NCBI RefSeq assembly: GCF_003574445.1
Contig: NZ_KZ984549.1
Coordinates: 62,001 to 126,000, forward strand
From: Streptomyces sp. YIM 130001
GTDB lineage: Bacteria > Actinomycetota > Actinomycetes > Streptomycetales > Streptomycetaceae
Direction: 5' to 3'
Length of the DNA stretch: 64,000 nt
In this document: in pieces, positions 55,318 to 62,514 of the stretch
Numbering within the stretch: position 1 is the stretch's first letter
How the letters are laid out: every line of letters begins with the position of its first letter
Translations under genes and position numbers: made by a program
Notes under the pieces: generated by a model
Database searches by the model: none
What the model was told of the DNA's origin: nothing
The model's input: the letters and a program-made list of their open reading frames with translations, nothing else

Positions 55318-56387
55318 TCGACGGTGTTTCCCCACAGATCGGAGTCGTCGACGTTCTTCCTGGTCACCAGCGGGGCCGGCAACTGGTCCTCGAGGAGACC
55401 GTTCGGCAGCTTCACGATCTTCGAACCGTGGTCGGTGGGACCGGGTTTGAAGGTCTTCCCCGCCATCGCGGCCTTGATGTAGTGCATGCCGTACTCGGCA
55501 TACGCGTCCGCCGGCTGGGAGACCGTGACGTCGATCTGGCCCTTGCGGATGGCGTCGAACTCCTGCGGGATGCCGTCGTTCGACACGATCGAGATGTGGC
55601 CCTTCGTGCCGGCCTTCTTGAGCATCCCCTTGGACTTCAGGGTCTGCAGGGTGGGTGCGAGGTAGACGCCGCCCGCCTGCAGGTAGATGCCTTTGATGTC
55701 GGGGTTGGCGTTGAGCAGCGTGTCCAGCTTGGACGCGGCGGTGTCCGACTCCCATTTGGCGGGGATCTCCAGGACCTTGAGGTCCGGGTACTTCTTCTTC
55801 ACGCAGGAGCGGAACGCCTCGGAGCGTTCCCGGCCGTTGACGGACGCCAGATCTCCCATGACCTGGACGACCTTGCCGCTCTTGACCTGTCCGCCGAGGA
55901 ATGCGCAGGCCTTCTGCCCGTAGGCGACATTGTTGGCGCGGACCACCATCGCGACCTTGCCCTCCTCGGGCGCCACGTCGACGGCGACGACGGGCACACC
56001 CTTGCGTTCGGCCTGGTCGAGTCCGGCGGAGACGGCGGCACTGTCCAAAGGAGCCACGACGAGGCCGGCGACGCCCTGGTTGAGCTGGTTGTTGATGTCG
56101 GTGATCTGCTGCGACGAGTCGCTGTTGGAGTTGACGGTCTTGAGGGCGTCGACTCCCTGGGACTTCGCCATCTTCGGCACGTAGTCGTTGTACGACTGCC
56201 AGAAGGGCGAGGTCAGCAGCGGCAGGATCACTCCGACCCTGCCGCCCTCGCCGTCCTTGCCTCCCGAGCCCGGTGAGGCGCCGGTGTCCTTGGTGCTGCC
56301 GCACGCCGCGAGTAGCAGGGCGGCTCCGAGCGCCGCTGCCGTGACGCGCACGGCCCGTGGGCTGATTCGCACAGTTCTGCCGACCAT
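55314..56387 (-). CDS. Sugar-binding lipoprotein (RbsB type) of the fucose transporter
   Basis: A 357-residue periplasmic-binding protein type 1 with a lipobox LAAC (Cys29). VGVILPLLTSPFWQSYNDYVPKMAKSQGV is the classical first strand of the ribose family; VAPLDSAAVSAGLDQAERKGVPVVAVDV is the hinge-proximal strand and ASVNGRERSEAF lies at the ligand cleft. GAGGAG seven bases upstream fixes the ATG at 56387. It is the first gene of the operon and faces the GntR regulator; two FadR-type operator sites lie between them. Confidence 0.92.
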   Translation of the reverse strand: MVGRTVRISPRAVRVTAAALGAALLLAACGSTKDTGASPGSGGKDGEGGRVGVILPLLTSPFWQSYNDYVPKMAKSQGVDALKTVNSNSDSSQQITDINNQLNQGVAGLVVAPLDSAAVSAGLDQAERKGVPVVAVDVAPEEGKVAMVVRANNVAYGQKACAFLGGQVKSGKVVQVMGDLASVNGRERSEAFRSCVKKKYPDLKVLEIPAKWESDTAASKLDTLLNANPDIKGIYLQAGGVYLAPTLQTLKSKGMLKKAGTKGHISIVSNDGIPQEFDAIRKGQIDVTVSQPADAYAEYGMHYIKAAMAGKTFKPGPTDHGSKIVKLPNGLLEDQLPAPLVTRKNVDDSDLWGNTVE

Positions 56388-56433
56388 ACGGCGGCTCCTC
56401 ATGAGGCGACTGTTGGGCGAGTGCGAGGAATAT

Positions 56434-56444
56434 TTATCAGACCA
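56434..56444. promoter_or_regulatory. FadR-type operator candidate, site 1 (degenerate)
   Basis: TTATCAGACCA keeps the right half ACCA and the outer T and T of the TGGTNNNACCA pattern (9 of 11). It lies 47 bases upstream of the binding-protein gene. Confidence 0.45.
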
Positions 56445-56496
56445 CTTGGCGCGCACAACACCCTTCGGCGCTAACTTTCCCTGCTTACTCGGCATG

Positions 56497-56509
56497 GTGG
56501 TCGGACCAC
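56497..56509. promoter_or_regulatory. FadR-type operator candidate, site 2
   Basis: GTGGTCGGACCAC is a perfect 13-bp dyad that contains TGGTCGGACCA, the FadR-subfamily GntR pattern. It lies 44 bases before the GntR start, so it can serve autoregulation as well as control of the operon. Its GACCACTT right flank is repeated at site 1. Confidence 0.65.
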
Positions 56510-56552
56510 TTCGCTGACTAGACTGCGGCGCACCCGGTGGGAGGGAGTGGTC

Positions 56553-57284
56553 GTGGAACGCGTCGATCAGGCGGTCCAGGGCGAGCAAGTGGCCCCGCAG
56601 AAGGGCACGGTGACGCAGCGTGCCATCGAGGAGATCAAGGCGATGATCGCCGAGGGCCGGCTCGAACCCGGCCAACGGCTGCCCACGGAGCGGGAACTCG
56701 CCGTCCGGCTGGGCATCTCCCGCAGCTCGATGCGCGAGGCGATCCGCGCCCTCACCGTCATCGGCGTCCTCCAGGCACGGCACGGCTCGGGCATCTACGT
56801 GACCCAACTGGAGGCGGGCGACCTCCTGGAGACGTTCGGCGTCGTCGCCGACCTGTCCCGTGGCCCCCGCCTGGTGGAGCTGCTCGAAGTGCGCCGCGTA
56901 CTGGAGTCGACCGCCGCCGCACTGGCGGCCGCACGGATCACGGACGCCCAACTCTGCGTGGTCGAGGACCATTTGCTGGCGATGAACGCCACCGACGATC
57001 CGGAGGAGATCCTGGCCCACGACCTCGACTTCCACCGCGCCGTCTCCGCGGCCGCGGGCAACGCCACCATGGCGGCCATGCTCGAGGGCCTCTCCTCGCG
57101 GACGTTCCGGGCGCGGGTCTGGCGCGGATACCAGGAGGCGGGCGCCTTCGAGCGCACGCGCCGCGAGCACGCCCGTATCCACGCGGCCCTCAAGTCCCGT
57201 GACCCGGAAGCGGCCCGCGCAGCCGCGGCGGCTCACGTCGGCGAGGTGGAGCAGTGGCTGCGCACCCAGAGGGACTCGCTCTGA
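56553..57284 (+). CDS. GntR-family regulator, FadR/FCD subfamily
   Basis: A 243-residue regulator with an N-terminal winged helix (AIEEIKAMIAEGRLEPGQRLPTERELAVRLGISRSSMREAIRAL) and a C-terminal FCD effector domain (LLEVRRVLESTAAALAA, DLDFHRAVSAAAGNATM, RREHARIHAAL) with the Asp/His residues that bind a metal and a sugar acid. It is divergent from the fucose operon and likely its repressor, the ligand being a pathway intermediate such as L-fuconate. The GTG at 56553 is chosen because GGAGGGAG lies seven bases upstream; a GTG at 56547 overlaps that site. Confidence 0.9.
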   Translation: MERVDQAVQGEQVAPQKGTVTQRAIEEIKAMIAEGRLEPGQRLPTERELAVRLGISRSSMREAIRALTVIGVLQARHGSGIYVTQLEAGDLLETFGVVADLSRGPRLVELLEVRRVLESTAAALAAARITDAQLCVVEDHLLAMNATDDPEEILAHDLDFHRAVSAAAGNATMAAMLEGLSSRTFRARVWRGYQEAGAFERTRREHARIHAALKSRDPEAARAAAAAHVGEVEQWLRTQRDSL

Positions 57285-57403
57285 CCGCATGGCCGCCCCG
57301 CTGCGCACGGTCGCGGCTCCCCCGGCACCGAACCCGGCACTGAACTGCACGGCACACCTCCGCACTGGCCCGGCACGACCGACCGAACAGGAGAGCGCAC
57401 CGT

Positions 57404-59026
57404 ATGACAGTGAGCCGCAGGACCTTCCTCACCGCGACCGCCGTGGCAGCGGCCGGCACCTCCTGGGTGCTGACCGCCGGCCCACCCGCCTCCGCAGCAG
57501 CACGTGACGACGCCTACCGCCTGCCCATCGGCCCCGACGACACCATCGACCAACTCGTCGAGACGGCCGCCCGCATACGCCCGACCGAACGTCAGATCAC
57601 CTGGCAGCGACTGGAACGAACCGCGTTCCTGCACTTCGGCGTGAACACCTTCACCGGCCTCGAATGGGGCACCGGCGACGAGGACCCCGAGGTGTTCCAG
57701 CCCGCCCGGCTCGACACCGACCAATGGGCGCGGGCACTGCGCGACGGCGGCTTCAAGCTCGCCGTCCTCACCGTCAAGCACCACGACGGATTCGTCCTCT
57801 ACCCCAGCCGCTACACAGGGCACACCGTCGCCGCGAGCTCCTGGCAGGACGGCCGTGGAGACGTGGTCCGCGCGTTCACGGACTCCATGCGCCGCCACGG
57901 CATCAAGGTCGGCCTGTACCTCTCCCCCGCCGACGAGAACCAGTACCTGCACGGCGTCTACGCCAACGGCAGCCCCCGCACCGCACACACCGTCCCGACC
58001 CCTGTCGAAGGCGACGACCGCACACGCGACGACACTCCTCGCACCTTCGAACTGCAGGGCACGGACTACGGCGCCTTCATGCTCAACCAGCTCTACGAGG
58101 TACTCACCGAGTACGGACCGGTCGACGAGGTGTGGTTCGACGGCGCGCAGGGCCGGATCCCGGACGACAAGGTCGAGGAGTACGACTGGGACAGCTGGTA
58201 CGCGCTGATCCGCGCCCTCGCACCGCAAGCCACCGTCGCGGTGAGCGGCCCCGACGTGCGGTGGGTCGGCAACGAGGGCGGACTGGCCCGGGAGGACGAA
58301 TGGAGCGTAGTCCCGGTCAAGGAGGAGAACTACGGCCGTACGGATATCGCGCTGCCCGCCGACGCACCCGCACACGGCACCCGGGACGCGCTCCTCGAGG
58401 CCCGCACGGTCGCCACCCACCTGCAGTGGTGGCCGGCCGAATGCGATGTCTCCATCCGGCCCGGCTGGTTCTACCACGCGGACGAACAGCCCAAGTCCGT
58501 GGACGAACTCACGGACATCTACTTCCGTTCCGTGGGCCGCAATTCGGTGCTGCTGCTGAACATCCCGCCGGACCTGCGCGGACTCCTGCCCGACGCGGAC
58601 GTGGACCGGCTGCGCGCGTTCCGCGCCCGCGTCGACGCGGAACTGCCCGAGGATCTGGCGCGCGGATCAGCCGCATCAGGGGACGGCAGGGGTGCCGGCC
58701 GCGCGGTCGACGGCGATCCGGACACGGCCTGGGTCGCACCGGCGCCGGCGCGAGGGAGCGTGCAGATCAACCTCGGCCGGGAGCTCGATGTGGACCGCGT
58801 CCGCCTGGCGGAGGACGTCCGGCACGGTCAGCAGGTCGAGCAGCTCGTGGTCGAGGCCCGGGTCGACGGGGCGTGGAAGACGGTCGCCGAAGCGGGAGTC
58901 GTCGGGATGAGCCGCATCCTGCCGCTCTCCGATGTGACGCGGGCACAGCACTGGCGCTTGCGGGTCACCGCTTCGCGGCAGGCGGCCCGGATCAGCGAGT
59001 TCGGCCTGTACAAGTCACGCCGCTGA
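57404..59026 (+). CDS. Secreted GH29 alpha-L-fucosidase
   Basis: A 540-residue glycoside hydrolase that frees L-fucose from glycans. A Tat signal (SRRTFLTATAVAAAGTS) is followed by the GH29 barrel (about 40-400): LHFGVNTFTGLEWG, TVKHHDGFVLYPS, and EVWFDGAQG with nucleophile Asp246 or so. The C-terminal 120 residues form a galactose-binding-like (F5/8 type C) domain (DGDPDTAWVAPAPARGSVQINLGRELDVDRVRLAED). GH29 retaining enzymes act outside the cell here and would feed the importer encoded upstream. AGGAGAG lies before the ATG. Confidence 0.93.
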   Translation: MTVSRRTFLTATAVAAAGTSWVLTAGPPASAAARDDAYRLPIGPDDTIDQLVETAARIRPTERQITWQRLERTAFLHFGVNTFTGLEWGTGDEDPEVFQPARLDTDQWARALRDGGFKLAVLTVKHHDGFVLYPSRYTGHTVAASSWQDGRGDVVRAFTDSMRRHGIKVGLYLSPADENQYLHGVYANGSPRTAHTVPTPVEGDDRTRDDTPRTFELQGTDYGAFMLNQLYEVLTEYGPVDEVWFDGAQGRIPDDKVEEYDWDSWYALIRALAPQATVAVSGPDVRWVGNEGGLAREDEWSVVPVKEENYGRTDIALPADAPAHGTRDALLEARTVATHLQWWPAECDVSIRPGWFYHADEQPKSVDELTDIYFRSVGRNSVLLLNIPPDLRGLLPDADVDRLRAFRARVDAELPEDLARGSAASGDGRGAGRAVDGDPDTAWVAPAPARGSVQINLGRELDVDRVRLAEDVRHGQQVEQLVVEARVDGAWKTVAEAGVVGMSRILPLSDVTRAQHWRLRVTASRQAARISEFGLYKSRR

Positions 59027-59030
59027 TCAG

Positions 59031-59058
59031 GGGCGGCCGCCACGGACGGCGGCCGCCC
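59031..59058. terminator. Hairpin after the fucosidase gene
   Basis: GGGCGGCCGCC (59031-59041) pairs perfectly with GGCGGCCGCCC (59048-59058), an 11-bp stem and 6-nt loop, between the fucosidase gene and the small convergent gene. Confidence 0.7.
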
Positions 59059-59071
59059 GCCGACCGAGAAC

Positions 59072-59242
59072 TCAGTCCACGCTCGGCAGGATGTGCGGCT
59101 CGGCGAGGTCGTCCTCGTAGCCCGCGAGCCGGATGGGGGCCGAGCGGGCCCACACATCGAGGCTGCCGAGCTTCTTCGGGTGCCCCTTCGCCTGCCTGCG
59201 TTCCTTGGGGTGGTCTTCGCTCTTCGTCTTGTCCGGTGTCAC
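59072..59242 (-). CDS. Unrecognised 56-residue basic/acidic small protein
   Basis: A GTG start has AAGGAG six bases upstream, which is a strong site, and nearly every codon ends in G or C as in real genes of this genome. The N-terminal half is charged (TPDKTKSEDHPKERRQAKG, then HPKKLG), and the C-terminal half is mixed and ends GYEDDLAEPHILPSVD. It has no cysteine, no membrane helix and no signal. A peptide precursor is possible but no modifying enzyme gene is nearby. It lies between the convergent fucosidase gene and a membrane-protein gene on its own strand. Confidence 0.65.
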   Translation of the reverse strand: MTPDKTKSEDHPKERRQAKGHPKKLGSLDVWARSAPIRLAGYEDDLAEPHILPSVD

Positions 59243-59531
59243 CGCGCACTCCTTCTGTGTCGGGTAACCCCCGGGTCTCTCGCCGACCCGGGTATCCCGG
59301 GCCACCGGGCCACCCGTCGGGGCTCGTGATGGGCAGTTCGGTCGCGGTGGCGCCGGTAACTCGTTCGGGATTCGGCCGTGGTGACCGGCTTGTCCCGGGA
59401 CGGGGTTTGTGGGTGTGGGTGGGACCCAATCGGGCTGTCCGTCCGGTACAGGGTAACCATATGAGCGGGACCCTGCTCGATGGGGCCGAAAATTGCCCCG
59501 GATTGTTGTCAACCCCCGTCCGCCCAGCGTC
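59243..59531. other. Intergenic region of 289 bp upstream of the small gene
   Basis: It contains no reading frame I can support. It is unusual in holding several GGGTAAC/GGTTACC elements (near 59262 and 59453) and, on the minus strand, a good TTGACA hexamer near 59506 without a clear -10 partner. It is the 5' region of the 56-residue gene. Confidence 0.4.
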
Positions 59532-60059
59532 TCAGCGCCGTGTTGCACCCGCATGACGGGCCCATACCGGAAGGCCGTACCAGCACAGACCGAACCAGAC
59601 CACCATCGCGACGACCGCCCAGACCGCGAGCGAGTCGTCGAGGGCGATCCGCAGGACGAGCAGCAGCGCACTCGCCATCGTGCAGAGCAGCAGCACCAGG
59701 CCCAGCAAGGTCATCCGGGACGCCCAGACGACGGTCTCCGGTTTGAGGCGCCGCCCTGCGACCATTCGGTGGAACGCGACCGGTCCGATGAGCGCCCCCA
59801 TGGTCGCCGCACCCAGAAGCACAGTGACCACATAGATCGCACGATCGGCACCGGACAACGCGTCGAAACGTGGCTGGAACACCACGGTCAGCAGGAAGCC
59901 GAACATGATCTGCACACCGGTCTGCGCCACCCGCAGTTCCTGCAGCAGTTCGCCCCAGCGCCGGTCGGCCCGCTCCTCCGGAGATTCCCTGCGCCCCAGT
60001 ACCCGCCCATCGTCGTCCGGCTCGAGGGGATTTCCGGGCAGCTTCGCACCATCGGTCAT
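59532..60059 (-). CDS. DUF6328-like small membrane protein
   Basis: About 175 residues with a hydrophilic N-terminus and four predicted membrane helices (GVQIMFGFLLTVVF, IYVVTVLLGAATMGALIG, LLGLVLLLCTMASALLLVL, VWAVVAMVVWFGLCWYGLP). ERWAELLQELRVAQTGVQIMF-type wording (here RRWGELLQELRVAQTGVQIMF) is the mark of a conserved actinobacterial family I believe is DUF6328. The function is unknown. The ATG at 60059 is chosen, with AAGG at a fair distance. Confidence 0.75.
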   Translation of the reverse strand: MTDGAKLPGNPLEPDDDGRVLGRRESPEERADRRWGELLQELRVAQTGVQIMFGFLLTVVFQPRFDALSGADRAIYVVTVLLGAATMGALIGPVAFHRMVAGRRLKPETVVWASRMTLLGLVLLLCTMASALLLVLRIALDDSLAVWAVVAMVVWFGLCWYGLPVWARHAGATRR

Positions 60060-60225
60060 GAGCTCCACCTTCCAGGGACCGGGTATCCCACCCGGCGCCG
60101 TCCATCCCGGGCCTCGGCCGGCAGGCGAGGTTCAGCTCCTGTTGACCCCGCGGACAGCACCCCATGGTGTGCTGCCGGTACCCGCCGCCCGCCGGGGCGT
60201 CCGAGGGCCGAAGGGAGCGCCGCGC

Positions 60226-60741
60226 ATGGACATCCGTACGGGACCGCCGCACAGCGTCGACCACCTCATACAGCTGTTGTACGCCTGCCGGGGAGCCTCG
60301 GACACTTCGTACGGCAGCGGCGATCCGGTGGATCTGCACGACCACGCACTGCGGACCGCGGCCCTGCTGCGCCGCTCGTATCCCAGCGACAAGGAGCTGC
60401 AGACCGCGGGGCTTGTGCACCGCATCGGGACGGTCCTGCGGCCGGGCGAGGCCGCACCCGCCCGGCTGGCGGCCGACGCCGTTCGCCCGCTGCTCGGAAC
60501 CCGGGTGGCACGGCTCGTACTGCTGCAGGCGCCGGCCGGACGCAGGCTCGCGGCGAAAGGCGCCATGACGGAGGCGGAGGCCTCGGACTTCGACCGCGAC
60601 CCGTACGCCGAGGACGCGCTGACCGTGCGGCATGCCGCGGACACCGCGAAGATCACGGGTTTCGGCGTCGGCGTCCTGGAGGACTGGCGCCCGGTGCTCG
60701 AACTCCTCGCAGCTGCTGCGGCAGCCACGTCTCACGCATGA
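60226..60741 (+). CDS. Degenerate HD-domain-like protein
   Basis: A 171-residue soluble protein. VDLHDHALRTAALLRRSYPSDKELQTAGLVHRIGTVL aligns with the HD-phosphohydrolase start H...HD of the PhnZ-like group, but the metal-binding HD dyad reads His-Arg (LVHRIG), so metal binding and catalysis may be lost. The later histidine VRHAADTAKI fits the end of an HD domain. AAGGGAG lies before the ATG. It may be a pseudoenzyme or have changed function. Confidence 0.65.
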   Translation: MDIRTGPPHSVDHLIQLLYACRGASDTSYGSGDPVDLHDHALRTAALLRRSYPSDKELQTAGLVHRIGTVLRPGEAAPARLAADAVRPLLGTRVARLVLLQAPAGRRLAAKGAMTEAEASDFDRDPYAEDALTVRHAADTAKITGFGVGVLEDWRPVLELLAAAAAATSHA

Positions 60742-60799
60742 CGGCGTCCGGGCCGGGCGGTACTGCCTCCCGGTCGGGACGCCGACGCGGCTGCGCGGC

Positions 60800-62353
60800 C
60801 TACCAGTTGGCGGGCGCGTAGTCCTTCAGGAACACTCCGTACAGGTCCTCGCCGGCCTCGCCGCGCACCACGGGGTCGTAGACCCGGGCCGCGCCGTCGA
60901 TGAGGTCGAGCGGGGCGTGGAAGCCCTCGTCGGCCAGGCGCAGCTTGTCGTAGTGCGGGCGCTCGTCGGTGATCCAGCCGGTGTCGACCGAAGTCATCAG
61001 GATCTGGTCGGTACGGAACATCTCCTGGCCGCTGGTGCGCGTCACCATGTTCATCGCGGCCTTCGCCGCGTTGGTGTTGGGGTGGCCCGCGCCCTTGTAG
61101 CCGCGGCTGAAGACGCCCTCCATCGCGGACACGTTGACGACGTACGCGCGGCCGCTCGCCGCCTGTCGCGCGGCCGCCGCCATCGCCGGACGCAGCTTGC
61201 TGATCAGGACGAACGGCGCCGTGTAGTTGCACAGTTGGGTCTCGAGCAGCTCCACCGGGGAGATCTGCTCGATCGTCTGCACCCAGGTGTTGGAGTCGAC
61301 GACGTCGGGGACGAGGCCGCCGGCGTCGATGGCGGTGCCGTCGCGGTGCCGGACGACGCTGGCGTTGCCCGCGACCAGGGCCAGGTCGGCGACCTCCTGC
61401 GCGTCCATGCCCGAGATGCCGGCGGGCAGGGCGGCCAGTGCGTCGACGGCGCCGGAGTTGAAGGCCCCGATGACGTGGTGGGCGGGCAGTTCCCCGGCGG
61501 GCAGCGGTGCGCTCTCGCCGTCGACCAGGGCGGCGTACGCGGAGGGCAGTCGGCGCACGGTCTGGGTGGCGTTGTTGATCAGGATGTCGAGCGGGCCCGC
61601 GTCGGCGACCCGGTCGGCGAGCGCGACGGCCTGGGCCGGATCGCGCAGGTCGATACCGACGACCTCCAGACGGTGCATCCAGTCCGCCGAGTCGTCCATC
61701 GCCCTGAAGCGGCGGATGGCGTCCTTCGGGAAGCGGGTGGTGACCGTCGTGTGCGCGCCGTCGCGCAGCAGTCGCAGCGCGATGTACATGCCGATCTTGG
61801 CACGGCCGCCGGTGAGCAGGGCCCGCTTGCCGGTGAGGTCCGCGTGGGCGTCTCGTTTGGCGCGGTTCTCGGCCGCGCACTTCTGGCAGAGCTGGTGGTA
61901 GAAGGCGTCCACCTCGACGTATCGCGCCTTGCAGATGTAGCAGGAGCGGGGGCGCTGGAGTATCCCGGCGATCTCGCCGGCCGCCGAGGAGGACGGCAGC
62001 AGACCCTGGGTCTCGTCGTCGATGCGCTCGGCGGAGCCGGTGGCCGTGGCGTGGGTCACCGAGCGGTCGTGGGCGGTCTTGGCCGCGCGGCGCTCCTGGC
62101 GGCGGCGCTGCTTGACCGTGCGGTACACCCCTGCTGTGGCCCGGCGCACCTTGATCGCGTCCGGGTGGTCGACGTCGATCTTGTCGAGCTCGTCCAGAAC
62201 GGACAGGCAGACCGCGAGTCGTTCCGGGTCGATTCCGGGGCCGAACTCCTCGGCGTCCGCGGCCTGTTCGGCGCCGGCCGTGGGCTCGGGAACGCGCGGG
62301 CCGTCCGCCGCCGCTTCGGGGTCGAGCCCCTGGCCTTCCGCTGTCACCGTCAT
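60800..62353 (-). CDS. Large SDR oxidoreductase with zinc-ribbon-like segment
   Basis: A 517-residue protein. The first 130 residues are helical, charged and unrecognised; residues about 135-165 hold CYICKARY and CQKCAAEN, a CxxC...CxxC ribbon that could bind zinc; then comes a short-chain dehydrogenase fold from about residue 173 (ALLTGGRAKIG nucleotide loop, ILINNAT, a Ser in VVNVSAMEG with YKGAGHPNTNAAKAAMN in place of the usual YxxxK, and a late TDQILMTSVDTGW loop). SDRs are usually 250 residues, so this is a fusion or a long form. The substrate is unknown. Confidence 0.75.
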   Translation of the reverse strand: MTVTAEGQGLDPEAAADGPRVPEPTAGAEQAADAEEFGPGIDPERLAVCLSVLDELDKIDVDHPDAIKVRRATAGVYRTVKQRRRQERRAAKTAHDRSVTHATATGSAERIDDETQGLLPSSSAAGEIAGILQRPRSCYICKARYVEVDAFYHQLCQKCAAENRAKRDAHADLTGKRALLTGGRAKIGMYIALRLLRDGAHTTVTTRFPKDAIRRFRAMDDSADWMHRLEVVGIDLRDPAQAVALADRVADAGPLDILINNATQTVRRLPSAYAALVDGESAPLPAGELPAHHVIGAFNSGAVDALAALPAGISGMDAQEVADLALVAGNASVVRHRDGTAIDAGGLVPDVVDSNTWVQTIEQISPVELLETQLCNYTAPFVLISKLRPAMAAAARQAASGRAYVVNVSAMEGVFSRGYKGAGHPNTNAAKAAMNMVTRTSGQEMFRTDQILMTSVDTGWITDERPHYDKLRLADEGFHAPLDLIDGAARVYDPVVRGEAGEDLYGVFLKDYAPANW

Positions 62354-62460
62354 CGCCGTTCGTCCTCGTACTCACTCGGGCCCGGCTGCGGCCTTCGCGC
62401 GCGGGTCATGAAGCATCCAAAAGGGAAACTTTACGTAGGCACGCGTGTTCTCTCCAAACC

Positions 62461-62499
62461 GCTCGGCCCCGGGGGCAGCGAGTGCCCCCGGGGCCGAGC
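62461..62499. terminator. Strong hairpin terminator
   Basis: GCTCGGCCCCGGGGGCA pairs perfectly with TGCCCCCGGGGCCGAGC, a 17-bp stem with a 5-nt loop, 16 bases past the stop codon of the alpha-mannosidase gene. Confidence 0.85.
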
Positions 62500-62514
62500 G
62501 GCCTGCGACTGCCG

